From assembly GCA_020061465.1 (NCBI GenBank), contig JAGUYG010000051.1:1-64000 (forward strand): DNA of 64,000 nt. Direction: 5' to 3'. The stretch is from Ignavibacteriales bacterium. Lineage in GTDB: Bacteria > Bacteroidota > Ignavibacteria > Ignavibacteriales > Ignavibacteriaceae. The notes under the pieces are model-generated. The model had not been told where the DNA came from and did not search any database. It saw only the letters and a list, made by a program, of their open reading frames with translations. Below, piece by piece: positions 7,483-15,071 of the stretch. Position 1 is the first letter of the stretch. Every line of letters begins with the position of its first letter. Position numbers and translations under genes: made by a program.

Positions 7483-8184
7483 ATGCTTGAAATAAAAAAC
7501 TTAAATACAGGATATGATAAGAAGCAGGTTTTATTCGATGCTTCTATTAATGTAAAGCGTGGAGAGATAGTTTCGGTTATTGGTCCAAACGGCTCGGGAA
7601 AATCTACTTTGTTGAAAGCAGTATGCGGGTTGATTCCAATTTGGTCGGGTGAAATGCTGCTGAATGGAAAGAAGCTGAATGGAAATGAACCGCCTGATAA
7701 TCTAAAGCTTGGAATGAGCTTTTGTCCGCAGGGTAACCGCGTATTTGATGAATTATCGGTGAAAGAAAACCTTGATGTCGGCGGATATATATTGAATAAA
7801 GCAAAACTATCGTTAAGAATTAATGAAGTACTTGAAATATTTCCAATGCTTAAAGAAAGATTAAATCAGGAAGCCGGCTCATTAAGCGGAGGTGAACAGC
7901 AGATGCTTGCAGTTGCAAGAGCATTAATTCCTGAGCCGGAAATATTACTTCTTGATGAGCCGTCATTAGGTTTGGCTCCTTATCTTGTTAAAGAATTATT
8001 TGATAAGCTTGTTGAGCTTAATAAACAATTAGGGATTACAATTCTTATAGTCGAGCAGAAAGTAAATGATGTATTGGAAATATCAAATCGTACTTATGGA
8101 TTGAAGCTTGGTAGAATAGCTTACGAAGGAACATCGGAAGATTTGATAAATAATAAAAAAATTTTAAAGGAGTTATTTTTGTAA
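7483..8184 (+). CDS. livF: Branched-chain amino-acid ABC transporter ATP-binding protein LivF
   Basis: The 233-residue ABC ATPase has Walker A GPNGSGKS at 34-41, LSGGEQQML signature, Walker B ILLLDEPSLGLAP and H-loop LIVEQKV. Length is typical for LivF. It is the last gene of the interrupted liv operon. With livH, livM and livG intact, the membrane and ATPase parts of the transporter could still be assembled if another binding protein is supplied in trans. Confidence 0.92.
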   Translation: MLEIKNLNTGYDKKQVLFDASINVKRGEIVSVIGPNGSGKSTLLKAVCGLIPIWSGEMLLNGKKLNGNEPPDNLKLGMSFCPQGNRVFDELSVKENLDVGGYILNKAKLSLRINEVLEIFPMLKERLNQEAGSLSGGEQQMLAVARALIPEPEILLLDEPSLGLAPYLVKELFDKLVELNKQLGITILIVEQKVNDVLEISNRTYGLKLGRIAYEGTSEDLINNKKILKELFL

Positions 8185-8732
8185 TGAGTCTGCTAATAAA
8201 GGCTAACTAAAAATATTTGTCCTAAGGACTCATTTGAGAAATTTTAGTTATAGTTCTCAATTTATAGACGGGGCTATCTGAAGAATCCCTTTAGGAAAGC
8301 CGTTTCGATTGGTTATTCTATTACCGTTCACTTTAGTGAACGGATTAAACGAGTAAGAAATCAATGGCTTTAGCCACATTAAGAATGGAAATTGATAGAT
8401 AAAATATAAGTGAGATAATTTCTTAATTCGGCGTTTTAAAGATTCTAAAATTAGATTGTATTATTTATCCACGAGCCTTTTTACAGAAACAACCGTGCAG
8501 GTTCCTTTAGATATTTAATTATGTATTATGGTTTATTATATATAATTCATTTTCAATGGAGCTTAATTTTTCTTCTATAAATTTAATCTGTCGGGAAATT
8601 AATCATATATTTTACTTCTACTCGACTTACAATACCGAACTTAATTCCTTCCTCGATTCCGGAATTAATTTATAATCAATCCCTAATTTCTTATTGAAAT
8701 CCATAACCTATTCAGCTAAATTTCAGTCGTGT
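8185..8732. other. Gene-free spacer between livF and dapF
   Basis: No coding frame is supported. The spacer holds a dispersed repeat copy (8213-8266), a perfect 9-bp hairpin CCGTTCACT/AGTGAACGG (8324-8343) without a T-run, and an 8-bp inverted repeat TTAATTCC/GGAATTAA near 8641-8668. It looks like decayed or repeat-derived sequence. Confidence 0.5.
8213..8266 (+). repeat. Dispersed non-coding repeat, copy 1
   Basis: The sequence ATATTTGTCC..GGACTCATTTGAGAAATTTT followed by TTCTCAATTTAT occurs here and again at about 15006-15058. Both copies lie outside genes. The shared block is about 50 bases with small differences. Confidence 0.55.
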
Positions 8733-9599
8733 ATGAAAAATCTTTCTTTTACTAAAATGAGCGGCGCCGGGAATGACTTTATTGTTATCGACAAAAATAA
8801 GTTTCCCGGATTTGCTGTGAATCCTTCTCTCATTCGTAAATTATGTGACAGACGTAACGGCATCGGTGCAGACGGCTTGATAACTATTGAAAAAAAACCT
8901 GAATTCGATTTCGAGATGGCTTATTACAATGCCGATGGTTCGACAGGCAGCCTTTGCGGCAACGGCGCAAGATGTGCTATTAAGTTTGCACTATTAAATG
9001 GATTAATAAACGGCTCGGTTACAGATTTTATTTGTGAGGGTGTTGAATATTCGGGCGCTGTGTTGAATGAAGATTTGATTCAATTTAATTTGAATAAACC
9101 TTCGAAAATAGATTTAAATGTTCTTATAAATGTTGATAACACAGAAATAAAATTGAGCAGCATAAATACCGGCTCGCCTCATGCGGTTATTTACATAAAT
9201 GACTTCAGTCAAATACCTGAAGAATCGGAAAAACTTTTAACTAAATTGAATACATTTCCAGTCGTTGAGCTTGGAAGAAAGATTAGGAATCACGAACATT
9301 TCGCTCCTGCCGGGACAAATGTAAATTTTTTGATGATACACAATAATCAAATATATATAAGAACATACGAGCGTGGAGTTGAAGACGAAACATTAGCATG
9401 CGGTACCGGCTCTGTTGCTGCTGCTGTTATTAGTAATCTTAAATTTGGTTTGCAGCCGCCAATAAAATTAATTTCAAAAAGCGGTGAAGAGTTGTCTGTT
9501 AACTTTAATTATAGGGATAGCGAATTCACTGATATATCACTTACAGGACCGGCAAAAATTATTTTTACCGGTGAAATTGATCTGGAAAAGTTTACTTAA
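8733..9599 (+). CDS. dapF: Diaminopimelate epimerase
   Basis: From the ATG at 8733 the protein has 288 residues and begins LSFTKMSGAGNDFIVID, the normal DapF N-terminus; a TTG further upstream (8694) adds an unlikely leader. Both catalytic cysteines of the epimerase are visible: Cys75 in GSLCGNGARC and Cys223 in LACGTGS. The enzyme converts LL- to meso-diaminopimelate for lysine and peptidoglycan. The ABM-like gene follows after 15 bases. Confidence 0.95.
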   Translation: MKNLSFTKMSGAGNDFIVIDKNKFPGFAVNPSLIRKLCDRRNGIGADGLITIEKKPEFDFEMAYYNADGSTGSLCGNGARCAIKFALLNGLINGSVTDFICEGVEYSGAVLNEDLIQFNLNKPSKIDLNVLINVDNTEIKLSSINTGSPHAVIYINDFSQIPEESEKLLTKLNTFPVVELGRKIRNHEHFAPAGTNVNFLMIHNNQIYIRTYERGVEDETLACGTGSVAAAVISNLKFGLQPPIKLISKSGEELSVNFNYRDSEFTDISLTGPAKIIFTGEIDLEKFT

Positions 9600-9614
9600 T
9601 TATTTGGAGAAAAA

Positions 9615-9929
9615 ATGGCAAGAGTTATCTTCTCAATACAGTATGAAATTAGTCCGCAAAGAAGAGATGAATACTTTAAAATCATTAAAGAATTAAAAAA
9701 TTTGATGACTACCGAAGGACTGGAAAGTTATTCCGTTTACGAAGTGAAGGGGAAACCGAATCATTTTGAAGAGATGTACACATTTAACTCGATGGAAGCA
9801 TACGAAGCTTTTGATGACGACCAGGATGAAAGAATAAACATACTTGTGAATAAGCTAAATGATTTAACGCTTAAAGAGTCGACAAAGTACAGTACTTTGA
9901 TAGAAGTTGATTCTTCTATATTGAAATAA
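9615..9929 (+). CDS. ABM-like dimeric alpha/beta-barrel protein, function unknown
   Basis: The 104-residue protein has alternating strands and helices (RVIFSIQYEISPQRRDEYF, then LESYSVYEVKGKPNHFEEMYTF, then MEAYEAFDDDQDE). This suits the ferredoxin-like fold of antibiotic-biosynthesis-monooxygenase/Dabb domains. No catalytic residue can be named. It has a GGAGAAAA site before the ATG and follows dapF closely, perhaps as one unit. Confidence 0.55.
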   Translation: MARVIFSIQYEISPQRRDEYFKIIKELKNLMTTEGLESYSVYEVKGKPNHFEEMYTFNSMEAYEAFDDDQDERINILVNKLNDLTLKESTKYSTLIEVDSSILK

Positions 9930-9997
9930 ACTTTCAATAAAAGGGTTCCTGCTTTAATGCGGAAATCTCTGCACCGTTTGTACATTGTATTTTACGC

Positions 9998-10351
9998 TTT
10001 GCCAAGCGGTCAGCTAAGATATCTATATTCACTTACTCTTCGATACCTATGCTTAAGGTTTCCGGTTCAGTTACCATTAATTATTTAACCGGCAGTTTTG
10101 TTTAAGGGGTCATCTACTCGGTACAGTTCAATACATATTTGCTTGACGATTTAGTTTATCTCAACGCCGGTTACAGGGAATCGGTTTACAAGTACGGATC
10201 GAGTAATCCGAAAAATCGTCAGCAAAACATTATAAGCGATATATCTTTCCTGATTTCAAAAAAAATCTTTCTTCAATTAAATTACGAATGAAATTTCGAG
10301 AGGAACATCACACTTTCCAGATTCATTTTAGGCATTACAACCCGGTTCTAA
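9998..10351 (+). pseudogene. Decayed outer-membrane beta-barrel gene (3' part)
   Basis: One reading frame gives barrel-like alternating sequence: AKISIFTYSSIPMLKVSG, VIYSVQFNTYLLDDLVYLNAGYR, then FERNITLSRFILGITTRF ending in Phe, as outer-membrane barrels do. It contains two in-frame stops (TAA after ...TGSFV and TGA after ...LNYE, the latter where Trp would suit). No start or signal peptide remains upstream. It is read as the 3' third of a lost outer-membrane protein gene; the exact family is not recognised. Confidence 0.5.
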
Positions 10352-10420
10352 GCAATTTTATTATATTTTCTTAGTAAAGATTTATATCTATCTTTCGCCT
10401 CAAAAATAAAATATATATCT

Positions 10421-11464
10421 ATGTTTGAGTACGTCGGGGCAATACACATGCATTCAATCTACTCCGATGGTTCAGGTACAGTCGAAGAGATTGTTAAGTT
10501 CGCACAGGAAATCGGATTGGATTTTATTATTCTAACCGACCACAACACGTTGAGAGCTTTATCCGAAGGTTACGAAGGCTGGCACGGCAGCACTATGCTT
10601 TTAGTGGGATGTGAAATTAACGACAGAAAAAATAAAAACCATTACCTGGCTTTTAACATCGATAAAACGTACTCAACACGTCTTTCCGCAAAAGAATATA
10701 TAAGAAGAATTAAGGAAGACGGCGGTATTGGCTTTCTTGCTCATCCTCATGAAAAAAGAACCCACATGAAGGAACATCCTCCATATCCCTGGACAGAGTG
10801 GGATACGAATGATTTTACGGGAATAGAAATATGGAATCACATGTCGGAGTGGATGGAAAATTTAACCGAGCAGAACAAGTATCAAGCTTTTCTTCATCCG
10901 TTGCGTACGATTGTCGCACCGCTGCCGGAGACCTTAAAAATTTGGGATGAACTCAATCTAAAAAGACGTATTACGGGTATAGGCGGTGTTGATGCACATG
11001 CCCATAAGCATAATCTGTTAGGCTTTTTTGAAGTAGAAGTTTTTCCTTATAAGGTCCTTTTTAAGTCAATCAAGACTCATATCTTATCCGAACAGGAAAT
11101 TAAAAAAAGAAAAACTTCATTAGATGCCTCAAAAGAAATTATCTATGGCTGCCTTGAAAGAGGTTCGTGTTTTATTGCAAATGACTATCACGGGGATTCC
11201 AGAGGATTTAGATTTTTCGCTAAAGCAAGAAATAAAATCTATCAAATGGGTGAAACAATAAAGCATACCGGTAAGGTAAATCTTAAAGTAATGCTGCCGT
11301 CGGTAAAAGGCGAAATCAAACTAATTCACAACGGAAAGCAGATTGACTCTGTTGACGCAAATTCAAGTGAATTTATCGTTAAGCAAAAAGGAGTTTACCG
11401 TATCGAAGTTTATTTAAATAAAAAGGCATGGATTTTTTCGAATCATATTAGGATAGGAGTGTAG
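10421..11464 (+). CDS. PHP-domain metal-dependent phosphoesterase-like protein
   Basis: The 347-residue protein starts with a PHP motif (HMHSIYSDG, His9/His11/Asp16), then ILTDHN (Asp40-His41), FLAHPHEKR near 108 and GGVDAHAH near 190. These are metal-binding motifs of the polymerase/histidinol-phosphatase fold. The last ~100 residues look like a beta-sandwich domain (GSCFIANDYHGDSRGFRFFA, KVMLPSVKGEIKLIHNG). Similar PHP/CehA-like proteins occur as stand-alone genes, and the substrate is unknown. There is no signal peptide. No neighbour suggests a pathway. Confidence 0.8.
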   Translation: MFEYVGAIHMHSIYSDGSGTVEEIVKFAQEIGLDFIILTDHNTLRALSEGYEGWHGSTMLLVGCEINDRKNKNHYLAFNIDKTYSTRLSAKEYIRRIKEDGGIGFLAHPHEKRTHMKEHPPYPWTEWDTNDFTGIEIWNHMSEWMENLTEQNKYQAFLHPLRTIVAPLPETLKIWDELNLKRRITGIGGVDAHAHKHNLLGFFEVEVFPYKVLFKSIKTHILSEQEIKKRKTSLDASKEIIYGCLERGSCFIANDYHGDSRGFRFFAKARNKIYQMGETIKHTGKVNLKVMLPSVKGEIKLIHNGKQIDSVDANSSEFIVKQKGVYRIEVYLNKKAWIFSNHIRIGV

Positions 11465-11585
11465 GTTTAATAATGTTTTGATAAATTTACATCAGTGGTT
11501 TACCGAATATTAACCGCTTTGAGTTTGAAACAGTATGGAAAATTTGTCATTATACATTATCCATTAATAATTATACATTAACCAC

Positions 11586-11697
11586 GCGCCCGTAGTTCAA
11601 TTTACCTGCCATAGGCAGGCGGATAGAACGTTGGATTCCGGTTCCAAAGGCTGAGGGTTCTGCTATAAGCATCCTTCGGAAAGTCCTTCCGGGCGCA
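11586..11697 (+). tRNA. tRNA-Arg (anticodon CCG) with extra sequence in D- and T-loops
   Basis: The acceptor arms GCGCCCG (11586-11592) and CGGGCGC (11690-11696) pair fully, with discriminator A at 11697. D-stem GTTC/GAAC, anticodon stem TTGGA/TCCAA with loop TTCCGGT (CCG at 11638-11640), and T-stem GAGGG/CCTTC are all present. Two extra pieces interrupt it: 18 bases (11603-11620), including the hairpin CCTGCC-AT-AGGCAGG, in the D-loop between AATT and GGATA, and about 20 bases in the T-loop after TTC. Without them a normal 74-base tRNA remains. No CCA is encoded. It may be a dead tRNA, or the inserts may be tolerated or processed. Confidence 0.75.
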
Positions 11698-12143
11698 CTA
11701 ATTTTTATTTAACTGCTAAGGAACTACACAACTAATTACAAGATTATAAGATTTTGCCAAAGGCTTTCCTTTGTCAAAATTATAAAATTACAAGATTTCG
11801 AGATTATAAGATTTCAAGATTCCATGATTGATTCGAAGGTATACCGTCGGGACGAGATTATTGATAGAATCAAATTCGTCTACGAATTCTTTCTGTAAGA
11901 GTCATGTAGTCGATTTCTATATCATTTGATTATAACGTATAATTATTTTACTGCTTAGCGCCAATCTTAAACGATAAAGGTTACTTTTAAGCACCATATT
12001 TTTTCTGTTGTTTGCCTCATAATCTTTCCAACTTTATGGAACATTACAGAATAATGTGCTAAATTTGACAGTAAATTATTGAACAAGGCTAACCTTTCTT
12101 TTAGCCGTTAAACAAATTTTTATTCACTTTAAGGAATTAATGG
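11698..12143. other. Gene-free AT-rich spacer with short direct repeats and a hairpin
   Basis: Units like CAAGATTATAAGATT recur several times between 11740 and 11825. A hairpin TTTTGCCAAAGG/CCTTTGTCAAAA (11752-11779, one mismatch, CTTT loop) lies among them. No coding frame is supported. The promoter of the downstream TPR gene should be here but no clear element was found. Confidence 0.5.
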
Positions 12144-12830
12144 ATGCTTACTAAAAAGAAAAAATTATCAAGAAAAGAGATTAAAGAAGACAAGCTCGTT
12201 TCCGCTTATTACAAAGCTTTCGGATTTTTTGAAGAGAACAAATCCCGAATTCTAATGTATGCTGGAGCTTTAGCGGTTGTTATTGCGGCGGTTTACTTCT
12301 ACTCCAATTATCAAGGCGAGAATAACGAGAGAGCAGGATACTTATTATCTAAAGTGATGCCGTTATACGATGCAGGCTCCTACCTTGAAGCAATCGAAGG
12401 CAGACCCCAGGAAAATATTGACGGATTAAAAAAGATCGTTGACGAATACGGCAGCACCGAAAACGGCGAGACAGCAAAAATTCTTTTAGCAAATTCTTAC
12501 AATATGTTAGGTAAATTTGATGAAGCTTTTAAATATTACAAAGATTTCGGCGGGAAGAATTATTTGTTGAAGGCTACTGCTCTTGCCGGACAGGCAGCTT
12601 ACTTTGAAATGAATAAAGATTATTCAAAAGCGGCAAGTCTTTACAAAAAGGCTGCATATATATCCGAGAATAATATGCTTAACGGAGAGTATTTATTAAA
12701 AGCCGGAATAAATTATATGAAAGCCGGTGACAAAGATGAAGCAAAAAACCTTTTTGAGGTGATAAAGAAAGACCACACTACTTCGATGGCATACAGAGAA
12801 GTGGAAAAGTATTTACAGCAAATTAACTAA
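12144..12830 (+). CDS. Membrane-anchored TPR protein
   Basis: The 228-residue protein has a basic N-terminus, one membrane helix at about residues 37-56 (MYAGALAVVIAAVYFY) and a C-terminal TPR-like domain (ILLANSYNMLGKFDEAFKYY, AAYFEMNKDYSKAASLYKKA, AGINYMKAGDKDEAKNLF). The layout resembles YfgM/tol-pal-associated helper proteins that expose TPRs to the periplasm, but no precise family is recognised. The next gene, a T9SS-secreted protein, begins 30 bases downstream, so the two may be co-transcribed. Confidence 0.75.
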   Translation: MLTKKKKLSRKEIKEDKLVSAYYKAFGFFEENKSRILMYAGALAVVIAAVYFYSNYQGENNERAGYLLSKVMPLYDAGSYLEAIEGRPQENIDGLKKIVDEYGSTENGETAKILLANSYNMLGKFDEAFKYYKDFGGKNYLLKATALAGQAAYFEMNKDYSKAASLYKKAAYISENNMLNGEYLLKAGINYMKAGDKDEAKNLFEVIKKDHTTSMAYREVEKYLQQIN

Positions 12831-12860
12831 AACTTATTTCATCAAATAATAGGAGGCATC

Positions 12861-14717
12861 ATGAGAAGAATATTACTTGCTTGTGCAGTTTTATTTGTCT
12901 GCACCGAAATCAGCTTTGCGCAACTTAGTAATGTTGCAAATTTTAACAGGTCGGATATAACTCCAGATCCAACCATGCCATATTACAAACCAGGCGCTGC
13001 AGGAAATATCGGAATCAGATCTGTATGGGTTACAAACGACCTTGACAATGACGGTAAACCGGAACTGATAGTTACGGACTATTCAAACAATGGTCGAGTC
13101 CATGTGTTAGAAGTTAATGGAGATGCCTTAGAAATCGTTTGGTCTTCTCCAATTATTACTACTCATTCTTCCGGGAGCGGTAGTACTCCAAGATGGGTAC
13201 GTTCGGGTGATTTAGACGGGGATGGTAAGGGTGAGATTATTTTCCCCGTCAGCCAGGGATCTTTAGATTACGAAATCCAAGTTTGGGAATGGGACGGAAT
13301 AAATGACGATAGTTACATACTTGCTACTGTTCTCGAGATGAATGCTTTTGCAGCTCAGGGAGTTGGTAATTTTAGAACAAATAGAGAAGTTGCAATGGTT
13401 TTTGATGTCGACGGAGATGGACTTGACGAATTCATAATGTCGAATAGAGACCATAGTGTGTATATACTCGGTATCTCCGGTGATGTGCCGGGATTTGGCG
13501 GCTGGCAGTTAGAGGGTGGTGACCCTGCAGAAGTGCCGGTAAACAGTAAAAGTTTTTCTACATCTCATTGGCACTCTATCCCTGCTGATATTAATGGCGA
13601 CGGCAATTTAGAAATTGTAAATCACATGTGGAATTTCTGGGGGTTCTGGAGTATAAAACCTACCGGACCTAATACTTACCAATATCCGGATACTAATCAA
13701 GCCAATCATTACGTTGAATTTTTACGCTCCCAAAGTGTTGATGGAGTTTCATATATGGGTATTCAGCGAGTTGATGTAGATGGAGATGGTAAAGATGAAA
13801 TTGCCGGAATAATTTACAGCGGAGTAAGTGACATAGAATATGCTTTAGCACTTGTAAGTATACCAAAGGATGCTGATCCGCTTTATTCTTGGGATCCATC
13901 AAATTATGTTATTCTAGCGGAAAAACAATGGGAATTGGCTGGTAAAACCGGCGGTTCATTTTGGGGTATTGGCGCTGCAGACTTAAATAATAACGGGCGT
14001 GAAGAAATCCTAATCGGCGGTTCAAACGATTATAATATCGTTGCTATCGAATATAATGGTTCAGGCGATATTCTAGATCCAGCTAATTATACTTCCGAAA
14101 TTATTTTTTCGAACGGACACTATAATAGATTTTCTTCTGTTGATATTATTGATTCAGCCGGAGTAATTGATACGGTAGCAGCAGCAGACAACGAAAGTCC
14201 GTTTATTTCAAAAATGTATGCAGGCAGCGATATAAATGGAAATAATAAACAAGAAGTAATTGTTACTTACCAGAGTGTTGTTGACTCGGTTAAGTATACA
14301 TACAAGAGGTGGGATGGTTCTGCATTCGTAACTGATTCGGTCGCAGTTAGATGGAATCCGGATCAAACTACCGTTTGGATGCTCGAATCACTTGTCACAG
14401 GTATTCGCACGGTTGAACTTCCAATTATTTCACCGGATGATTATAGGCTTGCTCAAAATTATCCTAATCCTTTTAATCCAACGACAAATATTCAATTTAC
14501 TTTACCTGTTGATAAGAAAATTTCACTGCATATTTACGATATGTTAGGCAACGAAATTAAAACCCTCATTAGCAATGAAGAGGTTGCAAGGGGAGTATAC
14601 GAAGTAACCTGGGACGGCACAAACAACAGCGGAAGTGCTGTTGCCAGCGGGCAGTACATCTATACTTTGAAGTACGGCAACTTCAGCAAGTCTATGAAAA
14701 TGACCCTGCTGAAATAA
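12861..14717 (+). CDS. Secreted FG-GAP/VCBS repeat protein with T9SS sorting domain
   Basis: The 618-residue protein has a signal peptide (about 1-20, ending SFAQ). It carries at least six FG-GAP/VCBS-like calcium motifs such as DLDNDGKPEL, DLDGDGKGEI, DVDGDGLDEF, DINGDGNLEI and DVDGDGKDEI, pointing to a beta-propeller. The last ~85 residues are a T9SS C-terminal sorting domain with NYPNPFNPTT and a final MKMTLLK. It should be exported by Sec, passed through the T9SS and anchored or released at the cell surface. The ligand is unknown. A clear terminator follows. Confidence 0.88.
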   Translation: MRRILLACAVLFVCTEISFAQLSNVANFNRSDITPDPTMPYYKPGAAGNIGIRSVWVTNDLDNDGKPELIVTDYSNNGRVHVLEVNGDALEIVWSSPIITTHSSGSGSTPRWVRSGDLDGDGKGEIIFPVSQGSLDYEIQVWEWDGINDDSYILATVLEMNAFAAQGVGNFRTNREVAMVFDVDGDGLDEFIMSNRDHSVYILGISGDVPGFGGWQLEGGDPAEVPVNSKSFSTSHWHSIPADINGDGNLEIVNHMWNFWGFWSIKPTGPNTYQYPDTNQANHYVEFLRSQSVDGVSYMGIQRVDVDGDGKDEIAGIIYSGVSDIEYALALVSIPKDADPLYSWDPSNYVILAEKQWELAGKTGGSFWGIGAADLNNNGREEILIGGSNDYNIVAIEYNGSGDILDPANYTSEIIFSNGHYNRFSSVDIIDSAGVIDTVAAADNESPFISKMYAGSDINGNNKQEVIVTYQSVVDSVKYTYKRWDGSAFVTDSVAVRWNPDQTTVWMLESLVTGIRTVELPIISPDDYRLAQNYPNPFNPTTNIQFTLPVDKKISLHIYDMLGNEIKTLISNEEVARGVYEVTWDGTNNSGSAVASGQYIYTLKYGNFSKSMKMTLLK

Positions 14718-14750
14718 TACCATAGATGAAATAATTAGCATAAATACAAA

Positions 14751-14778
14751 GCCGTGGATTTTTATTCACGGCTTTTTT
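14751..14778 (+). terminator. Rho-independent terminator after the FG-GAP protein
   Basis: GCCGTG and CACGGC form a 6-bp stem around an AT-rich loop (14751-14772), followed directly by a run of T. It lies 34 bases past the stop codon. Its stem is the same as in the terminator at 27479. Confidence 0.85.
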
Positions 14779-15005
14779 ATTGAGTCCTGGAAAAAGTTTG
14801 AGTAATTGAGTACACTCACGAGATAACAGTGATAACTAATAGATCTTCACAAAACTCAAGAAACAGGATAGAAATTCTGTAGGGAGGATTTGAAATAATC
14901 TTTGAAATCAAAGAAAGTCAAAATAAAATAATACGGCAATAAGATTCAGTTCGACGGGGTTTGTTAGAGTTACTAAGGTTCAGGTGAAAAAGATAAAATT
15001 CCAAC

Positions 15006-15058
15006 CAAAGATATTTGTCCGATGGACTCATTTGAGAAATTTTTTCTCAATTTATTTC
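15006..15058 (+). repeat. Dispersed non-coding repeat, copy 2
   Basis: The second copy of the ATATTTGTCC..GGACTCATTTGAGAAATTTT..CTCAATTTAT block seen at 8213. It lies just past the 3' end of the large helicase gene. The remaining spacer from 14779 to 15071 holds nothing else that can be supported. Confidence 0.55.
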
Positions 15059-15071
15059 CGTTCATAATTTA

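Noticed and set aside
8324-8343. CCGTTCACT/AGTGAACGG hairpin as terminator of the liv operon
   Set aside because: No T-run follows and it lies 140 bases past livF; listed only as structure in the spacer.
11740-11825. AAGATTATAAGATT repeats as a CRISPR-like array
   Set aside because: Units are short, irregular and lack unique spacers of constant length; no cas gene is present.
12060-12110. TTGACA near 12067 as promoter of the TPR gene
   Set aside because: No TAnnTTT element at a fitting distance of 19-20 bases.
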